From Aerococcus urinae (GTDB lineage Bacteria > Bacillota > Bacilli > Lactobacillales > Aerococcaceae), in contig NZ_CP014161.1 in assembly GCF_001543175.1 (NCBI RefSeq), positions 1,426,001 to 1,490,000 on the forward strand: 64,000 nt of DNA, read 5' to 3'. Positions 21,065 through 30,419 of the stretch are shown here, piece by piece. The translations under genes and the position numbers were made by a program. Within the stretch, counting starts at the first letter, position 1, and the number at the start of each line of letters is the position of its first letter. The notes under the pieces were generated by a model. The model was not told where the DNA came from. It was given only the letters and a program-made list of their open reading frames with translations, and did no database searches.

Positions 21065-21520
21065 CTAGTCTAAGTCTTGGCAGTCAGGGCAGATGCCGTA
21101 GAACTCCAGGTGGTGACCGGTAATTTCAAATTGAGTGGCTTCTACCGCATAGTCTTCCACTTCAGTTAGGGCTTGTTCGACTTTAGCCGCATCGGGATAA
21201 TAGACATCGACAATTTTCCCGCAGTTTTGACAAATAATGTGATAGTGCTTTTTCAAGAAGAAATCGAAATGCGTAGCCCCATCATTGGCACGTACTTCCT
21301 TGACGAGATTAATATCGGTAAAGATATTCAAGGTATTATACACAGTCGCCAAGCTCACCGATTGATCCTCCTGGGAGAGCTCTTGATAGACTTGTTCGGC
21401 AGTAGGATGATGGTCAGCCACAATCAAATGTTTTAGTATTTTTTTTCGTGGGGAGGTTAGGCGAATACGGCGTTCACGCAGATAAGCGACCGCATCGACA
21501 TATAATTGCTCATAATCCAT
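21065..21520 (-). CDS. perR: Fur-family regulator, PerR-like
   Basis: A 151-aa metalloregulator. The winged helix covers residues 1-85 (LTSPRKKILKHL, HHPTAEQVYQEL, SLATVYNTLNIF). A metal-binding C-terminal half follows, with HFDFFLKKHYHIIC, CQNCGKIVDVYYP and a CPDC pair, giving the four structural-zinc cysteines. It resembles B. subtilis PerR more than Fur in the IVDVYYP and HHLEFYGICPDC blocks, so peroxide sensing is likely. AATTATAATT at 21553-21562 upstream could be part of a Per box for autoregulation. The Fur/PerR distinction is by eye. Confidence 0.75.
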   Translation of the reverse strand: MDYEQLYVDAVAYLRERRIRLTSPRKKILKHLIVADHHPTAEQVYQELSQEDQSVSLATVYNTLNIFTDINLVKEVRANDGATHFDFFLKKHYHIICQNCGKIVDVYYPDAAKVEQALTEVEDYAVEATQFEITGHHLEFYGICPDCQDLD

Positions 21521-21703
21521 ATGTTGTCTTCCTTTCCATCAGCCCTTTAGCTAATTATAATTGAAAGCCTGTAAAATATCATATTTTTCCCTTAAGTTGT
21601 TAAAATTCTCACTTATGCTTATTGAAGAAAATCATGCTATGCTATATAGTAATTCAAGGTCTTAATGGTATCGATTAAAATAGAAAAGGACGATTAAAAA
21701 CCA

Positions 21704-22819
21704 ATGAAATTAGGTGCTCGCACGATAAAAACCGGCATTGGCGTCATGCTAGCCATGGTTATCTCTAGCCTCCTACCCCATATTGAGATTATGCAACCGA
21801 CATTTGTTGCGGTTCTCGGGCTGCAACAATCCGTCAAAAAAACCTGGTATACCCTATTTAGGCGGGGCGCCGCTGCTTTCTTAGGTGGTTTAACCGCCGT
21901 GGTCATGTCTTACTTCTTTGGAAATAGTCCCATTGTGGTTGGTCTGACCGTCATTATTTTTATCGCTATTATGAATGCCATTCAACTCCAAGACGTGATC
22001 TCCCTGGCCACAATTACCGTAGTTATCATCATGCTACAGCCCGTGGATAACGTCAATGACTTAATCGGTATTGCGACTTCCCGGGTGATTGAAAACATCC
22101 TCGGTGTGGTCATCTCCTTCTTGGTGAATGTCTTTATCATGCCACCGAAGTATGACAATGTCCTCTACAAAGAAATTTCAGACACTTCTTCAGAAGTATT
22201 GATTCGGCTACGAGCCATCTTGAGAAAAAATGGTGAGTATTCTTCCCTAACTTCAGACTTGGACTGGGCCTACAAGCGGATCAACTATATTCGCGATCTC
22301 TTCCAACTTTCCAAAGAAGAACCCATTTGGTTTGCCAGTCGCAGGGTATCAAGGAAACGACAGCTAGTGGTTTATCGAAGCTTCATCCAATCTTTATTGG
22401 ATATGACTAATTTACTCCATACTATCCACACCCATACTAATATTCTCTTTGTGATTGATGATGACCTGCGGATTCAAATACGTGAGCGAATTGAAACCCT
22501 CTGTGCCGCCCATGAGCAGATCTTCCTTAAATTTGACGGCCGCATCTCACCGGCTGAAGTCAACTTCTTCCAGCCGACTAAGATTCGCCGCCAGGAGTTG
22601 ATGAATCATATCATCAAGGAAACCGACCTCAATAGAGGCCCAGAAACAGAATCCTTGAACTACCGGATTGAGAAGAGCAACTCCTTAATCTTAATCACGG
22701 GGGCCATGATTAAGGTCGAGAGTTCTCTCATCCATCTCAATACCCTAGTCCGTTCCTACCATACCCATCACGAAGAAGACCATGACCACTACGCGCTAAA
22801 AGATAAATTAAACAGTTAA
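21704..22819 (+). CDS. Aromatic acid exporter family protein (FUSC/DUF939-like)
   Basis: A 371-aa protein with an N-terminal half of about five membrane helices (LGARTIKTGIGVMLAMVISSLLP in parts; PTFVAVLGLQQSV; LGVVISFLVNVFIMPPKYDN in part) and a long helical cytosolic half. The layout matches Gram-positive aromatic acid exporter/YgaE-YqjA proteins. A promoter candidate TTGAAG-17-TATAGT lies before the ATG, sharing the intergenic space with the divergent perR-like gene. Substrate unknown. Confidence 0.8.
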   Translation: MKLGARTIKTGIGVMLAMVISSLLPHIEIMQPTFVAVLGLQQSVKKTWYTLFRRGAAAFLGGLTAVVMSYFFGNSPIVVGLTVIIFIAIMNAIQLQDVISLATITVVIIMLQPVDNVNDLIGIATSRVIENILGVVISFLVNVFIMPPKYDNVLYKEISDTSSEVLIRLRAILRKNGEYSSLTSDLDWAYKRINYIRDLFQLSKEEPIWFASRRVSRKRQLVVYRSFIQSLLDMTNLLHTIHTHTNILFVIDDDLRIQIRERIETLCAAHEQIFLKFDGRISPAEVNFFQPTKIRRQELMNHIIKETDLNRGPETESLNYRIEKSNSLILITGAMIKVESSLIHLNTLVRSYHTHHEEDHDHYALKDKLNS

Positions 22820-22823
22820 AAAG

Positions 22824-22876
22824 ACTCGAGCAGATCAGTCGGTAGATAACCGAACTTGGATAGGCTCGAGTTTTTC
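22824..22876. terminator. Terminator between exporter gene and pulA
   Basis: Outer arms ACTCGAG/CTCGAGT with an inner GGT/ACC helix, and T-runs on the + side. It serves converging genes. Confidence 0.8.
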
Positions 22877-22894
22877 TTTTTTCCAAGAAATTGG

Positions 22895-24895
22895 CTAAGC
22901 TTTTTCTGATCCTTGCTGTTTCAAAATGCTTAGCGAAAGTTCCTCAACAACAAGAGGATGTTCACTACTTAATAAGGACTTCTCTTCATCAGCAGAGCGG
23001 AAATGATAATTTTCAGCCAGAACCTGCCAGTCACCCTCAGGCAGGGTAAAACTAATGGTATTGGTCTGCCCATTAAATACCAGCAGGTAATCAGTGTCTT
23101 CTCCATGGTAAAGAAGAGCAATAATTTGAAAATCTGCCTTCAAAACCTCCACCGCCTGGTCAATGCTTTCAAAATCAGTCAGGTGAAAGACTGGGTGAAC
23201 CTGGCGAAAACGAATCAAATCACTCAGATAGTTCACAGCATCCTGGTGTTTATTGCGTAAGGACCAGTCAATCTGGTTGATACGGTCCCCATGGCGGTAG
23301 GAATTACGGACACCTTGCTTAGTCCGGAAGAATTCTTGGCCAGCATGCAAGAAAGGGATGCCTTGACTTAAAAGGACGAGGCTATTGGCGAGTAGTTGTC
23401 GCTTTTGCCGCTTGGCTTGGCTTTCAAAGCTGTGGCTAATGGCTAGTTTATCCCATAATGTCCAGTTATCATGGGCTGCTACATATTTAACCAATTGCAA
23501 AGGCGATTTGACGTTAATAGCCAACTTATTCAACCGCTCCCCACCTAAAAAACTGGCTAAGAGCGTCCGCTCCACAGAAAACTTACCACTAGCATAGCCG
23601 GTATCCCTGCCCTCCCCTTGGTCAGACCCCTTGACACTGTCACGAAAATGGTCGTCAAAATAAGCAATCCGGGGAGTTTTATAGGCATTGACTAGGCAAG
23701 CTTTATCTTCATCAGGCAAGTAAGTGCCTAAGTTCCAACCTTCCCCCAAAATAAGGATGCTTGGATCAATTTCATCTAAAGCTTGGCGGACTTTATTCAT
23801 GGTCTTGACGTCATGGATCCCCATTAAGTCAAAGCGAAAACCATCAATATGGTACTCCTTGGCCCAATAGCATACCGAGCGGACAATATACTCTCGCATC
23901 ATCCTTCTTTCTGAGGCGGTATCATTCCCCACGCCCGTCCCATTACTAATGGTGCCATCGGGATCGCGACGAAAATAATAGTTAGGGACAGTTAGTTGCA
24001 GGGGGTGGTTTAAGTAATCATAGACATGGTTGTAGACCACATCCATAATCACACGAATGCCCGCTTGGTGGAGGGATTGGACCATAGTTTTCATTTCTTT
24101 AATCCGGCAGATGGGGTCAGCAGAATCCGTGGCATAAGAACCTTCAGGAACATTGTAATCAGCAGGATCGTAACCCCAATTATAATTATCGCCATCCTCG
24201 ATGCCTTCAATCACCGTCTTAAAGTCAGCCATGGGCAGGAGCTGGAGGTGGCTGATTCCTAAGTCCTTCAGATAGTCAAGGCCAGTAGTCTGTCCTTGGG
24301 GCGTTTTAGTTTCTTTTTGACTTAGGCCCAGAAATTTCCCCCGCAACTTGGGCTTGACGCCTGAATTATCCGCACTAGTCAAATCTCTCACACTCGCTTC
24401 ATAAATCACGGCTTGAGAAAGACTCTTTAGAGCTGGCGATTGGTCTTGGTCCCAACCTGTGGGGTTAGTCCGAGCTAAATCAACTACCACACTGCGCTGG
24501 CTATTCTGAGTTGCTCCAATGGCATAAGGGTCTCTCGTAAAATTGGTCTTCCCATTAGGGAAGGACACCTTATAAAGGTAGGCAGTATTGTGCCAATCAC
24601 CAGGAAGATCTAGACTAAAAACACCTCGTTCTTGACGTTGCATAGGATATTGGGCTTGTTGATTACTATATAAGTCCTGGTAAATGAGCAGGCTAACTTC
24701 ACTGGCTAGGGGCGCCCAGAGATGAAAACTAGTCGCCTCTGCTTGGTAGTTAGTTCCTAACCGGGCTTGACTAGCAAAATAGGCATCGAATTCTGGGTCT
24801 CTGACCAGGTCATCCATGGCTTGGTCTAAGCTGGAGCCTTGGGGAGAGATTCCCTGGAGGACTTTATCTAAACGTTCTTCTAGTTGATTTTTCAC
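22895..24895 (-). CDS. pulA: Type I pullulanase
   Basis: Debranching enzyme cleaving alpha-1,6 bonds of pullulan, glycogen or limit dextrin. The 666 aa comprise a CBM48-like N-terminal domain (FHLWAPLASEVSLLIY) and a GH13_14 catalytic domain. The family tag YNWGYDP is near residue 240, and the (beta/alpha)8 motifs are VIMDVVYNH, GFRFDLMGI (nucleophile Asp), ILGEGWNLG (acid Glu) and VAAHDNWTLWDK. No signal peptide, so it acts inside the cell. It starts with GTG after an AGAGGT site. No glycogen genes are adjacent. Confidence 0.93.
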   Translation of the reverse strand: MKNQLEERLDKVLQGISPQGSSLDQAMDDLVRDPEFDAYFASQARLGTNYQAEATSFHLWAPLASEVSLLIYQDLYSNQQAQYPMQRQERGVFSLDLPGDWHNTAYLYKVSFPNGKTNFTRDPYAIGATQNSQRSVVVDLARTNPTGWDQDQSPALKSLSQAVIYEASVRDLTSADNSGVKPKLRGKFLGLSQKETKTPQGQTTGLDYLKDLGISHLQLLPMADFKTVIEGIEDGDNYNWGYDPADYNVPEGSYATDSADPICRIKEMKTMVQSLHQAGIRVIMDVVYNHVYDYLNHPLQLTVPNYYFRRDPDGTISNGTGVGNDTASERRMMREYIVRSVCYWAKEYHIDGFRFDLMGIHDVKTMNKVRQALDEIDPSILILGEGWNLGTYLPDEDKACLVNAYKTPRIAYFDDHFRDSVKGSDQGEGRDTGYASGKFSVERTLLASFLGGERLNKLAINVKSPLQLVKYVAAHDNWTLWDKLAISHSFESQAKRQKRQLLANSLVLLSQGIPFLHAGQEFFRTKQGVRNSYRHGDRINQIDWSLRNKHQDAVNYLSDLIRFRQVHPVFHLTDFESIDQAVEVLKADFQIIALLYHGEDTDYLLVFNGQTNTISFTLPEGDWQVLAENYHFRSADEEKSLLSSEHPLVVEELSLSILKQQGSEKA

Positions 24896-24998
24896 TTAAT
24901 GACCTCTTTATATTCTTCTTACTCACTCATCTTCTCCTTCATTATAACCAGGATGGGCGCATTTAGCTATCTTGGCTATTGAAACAAACCATAAAAAA

Positions 24999-25039
24999 GC
25001 AGTCAGCTCTTAGGCAATTGCTAGCTAAGAGCTGACTGC
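24999..25039 (-). terminator. Terminator of the SGNH gene
   Basis: Perfect 14-bp arms, GCAGTCAGCTCTTA and complement, with a T6 run on the minus strand. It separates the SGNH gene from pulA. Confidence 0.85.
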
Positions 25040-25091
25040 TAATGTTTTAATCCTCCTTCAAAATGACTGAGGCAAGGATTAAACGATGAAT

Positions 25092-26306
25092 CTATTGTCC
25101 CTGTCCACCATAGGGGTTGGCCGGAGCTGGATTATTATTCCCAGCAGCTGGCGCTTGAGGAGCTGGAGCCTGACCTTGGCCATTGGCTGGTTGTTGGTTA
25201 GGCGCCACTTGGGACTGCTGTTGCTGTTGTTGCCTTTGGGCTGCTTGAGCTTGGCGGTCCGCTTCCGCTTGAGCCGCTTCTCTTTGCTTGGCTTCTTCTT
25301 GTCTTTGTGACTCAGCGGCTTGGCTTTGACGAGCAGCCGCTGCTTCAGCCTCAGCTTGGGCCGCTTGGGCTTCTTGGGCCTCCGCTTGCTTCTTATCTCT
25401 AATACTTTGACTTTCCTTAGCCATGGATTCTTCTAAGGCAGCCTTGTCATCATTTTTGCCTTGGAAGCCGTGACTTAGGTCAAAGGGTTCTTCCTGCAAG
25501 GCTTGACCAAAGAGATCTGCTAAGCCTTTAAAGCCTTGGTCATTGAACAGACCTGACTCTTGGTCATAGATCTTCTCAGGGGCAAAGTTCTTCGCTTCGA
25601 AAGCCTTATTAAGGTCCATGATATTTATATGAGACTCTTCTAAGGCTTGGATTAAGCGGACTAAGAAGCTCCCGTATGTGCCCTGACCATTAGCCGCTTC
25701 ACTATAGGATGGTAAAGCCAGGAAAACAATATTAGTTTCTGGGGAAGCAATCCGCAGATGGCCGTAGACTTGTTTCAAATTAACCAGGGTATCTTCAAAG
25801 CTTCGCCCTTGGGCAAAGTCAACTTCACTGGTCAAGGGAAGAATTAATAAATGTGGTTTTTCCTTAGCCACTTGATCAACCAAATCGCTCGTTAATAAGG
25901 ACTGGCTACTATGGCCCGCATAGTCATAAGCTTGAACGTTTAAATCCAAGTCTCCTGCTTGGCCTTTGGACTTGATATATTCACTTAGCCATTGATCGCT
26001 TTCCCCTTGAACCTTAACCGTAGCCACTTTAGCTTGGGTCCCGGCTTGGTTAATATAGGCTAAATAATCGCTAAGAGTCGCTTCTTGACGCTTGTCTTCA
26101 AAACGCTTAGCTGCCTGACTGTGATCACTGGCTTTGGGCGCTTGACTTTCTACCTGGCTACTTGCTTGGCTTTTTGACTCATAGGCGACATTACTTTGCC
26201 CTGCTTGTCTTTGCTTACCAATCAGGTAAAAAGCAGCCACTAGTAGGACAGTAATTATTGTCGCAATAATAGCTATCTTACGCTGTTGATCTCTAGATGT
26301 GTTCAT
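25092..26306 (-). CDS. Membrane-anchored SGNH/GDSL-like protein with Ala/Gln-rich tail
   Basis: A 404-aa protein with an N-terminal anchor (IAIIATIITVLLVAAFYLIG) and a Ser/Gln linker. Residues about 75-275 form an SGNH-hydrolase-like domain (LTSDLVDQVAKEKPHLLILPL in parts, IVFLALPSYS, NIMDLNKAF). I do not see a clean GDS motif or the final D-x-x-H, so catalysis is uncertain. Residues 285-365 are an uninterrupted Ala/Gln/Glu/Lys coiled-coil-like run, and the last 40 are Pro/Asn/Gly/Gln-rich. It is probably an envelope protein facing the wall. AGGAG lies upstream of the ATG. Confidence 0.7.
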   Translation of the reverse strand: MNTSRDQQRKIAIIATIITVLLVAAFYLIGKQRQAGQSNVAYESKSQASSQVESQAPKASDHSQAAKRFEDKRQEATLSDYLAYINQAGTQAKVATVKVQGESDQWLSEYIKSKGQAGDLDLNVQAYDYAGHSSQSLLTSDLVDQVAKEKPHLLILPLTSEVDFAQGRSFEDTLVNLKQVYGHLRIASPETNIVFLALPSYSEAANGQGTYGSFLVRLIQALEESHINIMDLNKAFEAKNFAPEKIYDQESGLFNDQGFKGLADLFGQALQEEPFDLSHGFQGKNDDKAALEESMAKESQSIRDKKQAEAQEAQAAQAEAEAAAARQSQAAESQRQEEAKQREAAQAEADRQAQAAQRQQQQQQSQVAPNQQPANGQGQAPAPQAPAAGNNNPAPANPYGGQGQ

Positions 26307-26456
26307 CTAACTTGCTCCTCTCCTTCTTCTTAAAAGATTGTAACATGAGACAGATTCAAAAACGAGAAAAAAATATTTTACCTATACACTATTCCTTAAG
26401 CTATGTTATACTATTTTTGACTTTGGTTTTTCCAAGTGAAGAAAGTAGGTCATGTG

Positions 26457-27044
26457 ATGTATCATCCAAAAGAAGGAGAATTCATCACAGTCAAAAGTTA
26501 TAAACATGACGGCTCACTCCATCGAACATGGCGCGACTGTTTGGTCTTAAAAACAAGCGAACAAAGTATTATTGCTTGTAACGACCACACTCTTGTTACC
26601 GAATCTGATGGTCGCCGTTGGGTGACACGTGAACCCGCTTTACTCTATTTTCATAAAAAATATTGGTTCAATATTGTCACCATGTTAAGGCAGAACGGTG
26701 TCTCATATTATAGTAACCTAGCTTCTCCTTACGTCATTGATGAAGAAGCCTTGAAGTATATCGACTATGATTTAGATATTAAAATTTTCCCAGATGGGGA
26801 AAAACGCCTGTTAGATATTGACGAGTATTTAGAGCATGGTCATGAAATGCATTATTCTAAAGAATTAGATATAATCATTAAAAGCCATCTCAAAGAGTTA
26901 GTACGTTGGATCGAGGAAGAAAGAGGTCCCTTTTCAAAACCTTATGTCGATCTCTGGTACGAACGCTACTGTCAGCTGACCCAACGCCTTAAACGGCGGA
27001 AGAAAAGCTACAAATATAAGAAGAAAAAGCGGATTCAGTCGTAA
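26457..27044 (+). CDS. DUF402 nucleoside tri/diphosphatase (YgaC/Ntdp-like)
   Basis: Close to B. subtilis YgaC in several blocks: [30 protein letters not shown] in parts, [25 protein letters not shown] and VDLWYERY. Ntdp homologues hydrolyse nucleoside tri- and diphosphates with divalent metal, using the conserved Asp/Glu set seen here. I place the start at ATG 26457 to match the family N-terminus (YHPKEGE) with AGTAGG seven bases upstream; GTG codons at 26436 and 26454 are alternatives. A lysine/arginine-rich tail ([14 protein letters not shown]) extends past the family end. Confidence 0.85.
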   Translation: MYHPKEGEFITVKSYKHDGSLHRTWRDCLVLKTSEQSIIACNDHTLVTESDGRRWVTREPALLYFHKKYWFNIVTMLRQNGVSYYSNLASPYVIDEEALKYIDYDLDIKIFPDGEKRLLDIDEYLEHGHEMHYSKELDIIIKSHLKELVRWIEEERGPFSKPYVDLWYERYCQLTQRLKRRKKSYKYKKKKRIQS

Positions 27045-27122
27045 TAAGATCATCAGACTGTGATGATTAAGCAGATAGCGTGATGCGCTATACCTTTTCA
27101 AGTAGTTAAAGTCTTGATAAAA

Positions 27123-27157
27123 AACGTCGACACCATAGAGTGGTCGACGTTTTTTTA
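27123..27157. terminator. Bidirectional terminator between DUF402 gene and mutY
   Basis: Perfect arms AACGTCGAC/GTCGACGTT, T-runs on both strands, located between converging genes. Confidence 0.9.
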
Positions 27158-28369
27158 TTCAGCCAGATAGTCTTTTAAGCCCTGCCAAATGTTCATTTGA
27201 ACGGTAGGATAAGCATGCTGGTTAAGGTCATGCGAGAAAACCCAGTCACTATCCTCTTGGTCTTGCCAGCGTTTTTCGGCTGCGGGGGATAATTTAGCAT
27301 AGTAGAGGTCAATTTCCCAAAGTCGGTGAGAAAAGACATGCCGGACATGGCCTATCGATTTTTTCATCACGACTGGTCTAACATCATAAACTGCCTCTGC
27401 TTCAGCAACCAGGTTTTGGTAAGGCTGGCGCTCTTCTTCCTCTTGCTGGTCACTTGCTCCTTGGTCAGCCACTTCAAAAAGCGGAACCGTCCACAAATTA
27501 GCCAAGAGACCTTGGCTGGGACGCTTTTCAATCAGGTACTGGCCTTGACTATTCTCCAGCAAGAGTGCTTGGTAGTGAATAGTTTTGGACTTGGTCTTGG
27601 ATAATTTCACCGGATAATCCAACTCGGTTCCGGTTAAGGTAGCTAGGTTAAAGTCTTTGATGGGACTAATATCACTAAGAGGCTTCTTAGCGGTCTCGTA
27701 ACTACTCCCCAAGTCCATTAGGGCCTGGTTAAAGTCCCCTGGCCGCTCATTGCCCATCACATAAGTCACTACTTCACGGAAAATAGCATGGTTCTTTTGC
27801 CGGCTAATATCAGCATTAATAGTAAAAAGGCGGCTGAAAACTCGCATGGCATTGCCATCAATAGCGGGTACGGCCTGGCCAAATGCAATAGAAGCAATGG
27901 CGCCAGCCGTATAAGGTCCAATCCCGGAAAGTTTCTTCAGTTCCTTAGCGGTTCGGGGAAATTGACCTCCATAGTCATTCGCAATCTCCTGAGCTGCCCG
28001 ATGGAGGTTTTTAGCTCTAGAGTAATAACCTAGTCCGGCCCAAAGTTTCAGTAAGTCATCTTCTTCTGCCGCTGCCAGGTCCTCGACGGTGGGAAAGGCT
28101 TGTAAAAAGCGTTGGTAGTAAGGAATAACAGTATTGACCTGGGTTTGCTGCAACATAATCTCTGATATCCAAATTCGGTAAGGGTCCTTACTCTCCCGCC
28201 AAGGCAAGTGGCGGCCCTCCCTATCATACCAATCAAACAAGGTTTTTCGAAAAGCTTGGTTGGTTTGTTCTCCCCAGACTTCAACTCCCGCAATGGTCGG
28301 CCCTAAATCAACAATGGCTGATTGTCCGAGCCAATCCTTAGGGGAGAAATCTTGATTACTTCCGCTCAC
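27155..28369 (-). CDS. mutY: A/G-specific adenine glycosylase without Fe-S cluster
   Basis: Removes adenine mispaired with 8-oxoguanine. The HhH-GPD domain has ISEIMLQQTQV with the catalytic Glu, GIGPYTAGAIASIAFG (HhH) and PAIDGNAMRVFSR with the catalytic Asp. The C-terminal NUDIX-like domain carries the 8-oxoG-reading HVFSHR loop. After ALMDLGSSYE, where other MutY proteins have C-x6-C-x2-C-x5-C, there are no cysteines; the whole protein has none. Clusterless MutY is known in some Lactobacillales. It starts 4 bp inside the end of recX (ATGA overlap). The N-terminus is about 35 residues longer than usual. Confidence 0.93.
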   Translation of the reverse strand: MSGSNQDFSPKDWLGQSAIVDLGPTIAGVEVWGEQTNQAFRKTLFDWYDREGRHLPWRESKDPYRIWISEIMLQQTQVNTVIPYYQRFLQAFPTVEDLAAAEEDDLLKLWAGLGYYSRAKNLHRAAQEIANDYGGQFPRTAKELKKLSGIGPYTAGAIASIAFGQAVPAIDGNAMRVFSRLFTINADISRQKNHAIFREVVTYVMGNERPGDFNQALMDLGSSYETAKKPLSDISPIKDFNLATLTGTELDYPVKLSKTKSKTIHYQALLLENSQGQYLIEKRPSQGLLANLWTVPLFEVADQGASDQQEEEERQPYQNLVAEAEAVYDVRPVVMKKSIGHVRHVFSHRLWEIDLYYAKLSPAAEKRWQDQEDSDWVFSHDLNQHAYPTVQMNIWQGLKDYLAE

Positions 28370-29382
28370 AGTTCTCCTTCTTCCTCTGCCTGCCTTATAG
28401 CCGCATCGATAGCTTCACTCTTAAAGCCACGGCCAAAAAGCATGGTTTTTACTTTGAAACGTCGTTCTTTCTCATCCAAATTCCGGTACTTCTTCCAATA
28501 GCGCTTAAAATACTTATTTAAAGCCGCACCCTCATCACGGTCGAGCTGGTCAGACTCTTTTAGTTGGGATAAAACTTGGCTAATTAAGTCATTATTGTAA
28601 CCCTTCTTATAGAGGAATTGCTGTAATTTCTCCCGTGCCTTTAGGTTGGAATTCTTTCTAAGTAAGCTAGGCAACTTCTTTTTAGCCAAGTGTTGAGCAT
28701 TTTCCATTTGATCAGCCTCACTATACTCCAGCAAGGCTTGGTCAATGGTGTCTTCACTAAGGCCCTTTTCCTTCAGTTCCATAGCAATCACCTTGGGACC
28801 TTTTCGGTTGATCGTCTTAGCCGTCCGGGTATAAGACTGACCGTAATAGAGGTCGTTAACTAGGGATAAGTCTTCCAATTTCCCCATGACCTTATCAATA
28901 GTCGCTTGGGAATAGTCTTCCTTAGCTAAGCGTTGGCTAACTTGCTTTTTTGACCGTAAACTATGGCTTAAATAGTTTAGGGCAATCTGATAGGCCCGGT
29001 TATCGCGTTCGCTGGCCAGGATATTTTTGCTTTCCTCTTGGCTTAAGTACTGCCCCTTAGACAGGGCATAACGAACTAGGGTATCTTCACTAAGCCCAAA
29101 AGCAAAATCACCGTCAAGGTAGACATTATAGCGTTTCTTATGGCGCTTTTGAGCTTCGATCATGGTAATCTTACCTGCTAAGACCCTCTCCTGGTCATGG
29201 TCTAAGTCTCTTCGGCCAGAGGAAGCGACCGATTTCCTAGGACGATAGCCGCTTTTTTTAGTATTCCTTTTCGGCCTGGTCAGTTGGTCACTTTCATCGG
29301 CTAGGGCTCTGACTCTTCTTTGGCGGGACTTTTTCTCCGGACTGATCTCACTTAATTTTACTGGCTGATTATCTTCTAGCAT
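28366..29382 (-). CDS. recX: Regulatory protein RecX with extended N-terminus
   Basis: A modulator of RecA filaments. The RecX three-helix repeats start around residue 75: ITMIEAQKRHKKRYNVYLDG in parts, ALNYLSHSLRSKKQVSQRL in parts, DDLSLVNDLYYGQSYTRT-like segment, KGPKVIAMELKEKGLSEDTI in parts. At 338 aa it is about 70 longer than Lactobacillales relatives; the extra N-terminus is basic and low in complexity (SRQRRVRALADES, RPKRNTKKSGYRPRKS). An internal ATG at residue 74 (MIEAQK) could be the true start. Coupled to mutY by overlap. Confidence 0.88.
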   Translation of the reverse strand: MLEDNQPVKLSEISPEKKSRQRRVRALADESDQLTRPKRNTKKSGYRPRKSVASSGRRDLDHDQERVLAGKITMIEAQKRHKKRYNVYLDGDFAFGLSEDTLVRYALSKGQYLSQEESKNILASERDNRAYQIALNYLSHSLRSKKQVSQRLAKEDYSQATIDKVMGKLEDLSLVNDLYYGQSYTRTAKTINRKGPKVIAMELKEKGLSEDTIDQALLEYSEADQMENAQHLAKKKLPSLLRKNSNLKAREKLQQFLYKKGYNNDLISQVLSQLKESDQLDRDEGAALNKYFKRYWKKYRNLDEKERRFKVKTMLFGRGFKSEAIDAAIRQAEEEGEL

Positions 29383-29431
29383 GTTTCCACCATTCCATAC
29401 GCTTAGTCTGGGCTAGATTTCAATAATTGTT

Positions 29432-30289
29432 CTAGCTCAGACTTTTTTCACTTTGCTGTTCCTGATAATATTCTTTGAAAAATAAATAAGACTGCATTTT
29501 CTCTATCGGGTCCTCAATTAAAGGATTCGATAGGAGGTCTAGATAATAACTCTGCCACAAGTGGTAGGCAAATTCAAGTTGGGCTTTGATTTGTACATTT
29601 TTAACCGGTAAAACTAAGGAAGTCGATGCAACCGTTTCAATAGTTACCGGTCGGCCTCCTACCGGGAAAAAGTGAAAGTATTTCACCAAGTTGAGGTTTA
29701 AGTAGCCGTGAAAATTTTGGTTTCGGTAACGTAGCGGCATTAATAAATGTTTTCCCAAAAAGAAAGGTCTAAGCCAAGTATTTCCCAGATCCACTGGCTC
29801 TTGAACCAGTCGATCAGCCATTTGCGTTTTTAGGGTTGATTTTAATAATTGATCCAAAGTACACTGACTCCGGTATAAGAGGCCCTCACTGGTTAAGATC
29901 AAAGACCCCTTTAAATAGGCTTTATCTGTGTGATTTTTCAGCAGACGGCCTTTGACTTCTAAAACCATGAGGGTATCCTCCCGAAAATGCCCGATAGTCC
30001 GCGGTACTTCCTGAGCTATCCGATAGGCTCTAACCAGGTCGTCAGCCTCTACTAAAGAAAGATACTTATGTGGTAAATTCAAGGCATAGTGCTGGCAGTG
30101 GTCACTATCCTTATTTGAAATAAGGGAAGAATTGTCAGATGACCGAGTGGCTTCTGGGACCTCATTAGCTAGAGTCGGCTTAGCTGGTGACTCTAGAGAT
30201 TGGGCCTCACTGATATTTACAGCAGTAGGATCTTCTCCCACTTGAGACGGGGACATATGGCAAGACGTTAGCGACGTATTTTCCAACAT
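29432..30289 (-). CDS. Possible ComK-like regulator with disordered N-terminal extension
   Basis: A 285-aa protein. Residues 1-75 are Ser/Glu/Pro-rich and look disordered. Residues 80-270 resemble, in layout only, the competence regulator ComK: EDTLMVLEV early, a middle LILTSEGLLYRSQCTLDQLL in parts, PFFLGKHLLMPLRYRN, then GYLNLNLVKYFHFFP, and a basic-hydrophobic end IKAQLEFAYHLWQSYY. I would not call it ComK without a profile search. AAGGAG precedes the ATG. A 9-3-9 palindrome and a cre-like site lie upstream. It may be cotranscribed with recX. Confidence 0.4.
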   Translation of the reverse strand: MLENTSLTSCHMSPSQVGEDPTAVNISEAQSLESPAKPTLANEVPEATRSSDNSSLISNKDSDHCQHYALNLPHKYLSLVEADDLVRAYRIAQEVPRTIGHFREDTLMVLEVKGRLLKNHTDKAYLKGSLILTSEGLLYRSQCTLDQLLKSTLKTQMADRLVQEPVDLGNTWLRPFFLGKHLLMPLRYRNQNFHGYLNLNLVKYFHFFPVGGRPVTIETVASTSLVLPVKNVQIKAQLEFAYHLWQSYYLDLLSNPLIEDPIEKMQSYLFFKEYYQEQQSEKSLS

Positions 30290-30357
30290 TTCTGGTACTC
30301 CTTCATCGTATTATTTCTCGATTTGAGAAACCATTTTTAAGATAGCATATATTTCTC

Positions 30358-30378
30358 AAGTAAAGACTATCTTTACTT
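30358..30378. promoter_or_regulatory. Palindromic operator candidate
   Basis: Perfect 9-bp arms AAGTAAAGA and TCTTTACTT flank a 3-bp centre, 69 bp upstream of the ComK-like gene and probably over its promoter. It looks like a dimeric regulator site. Confidence 0.5.
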
Positions 30379-30419
30379 AAAACTAATCTATTCTTTACCA
30401 GGAATTTACAAAGCTTTCT

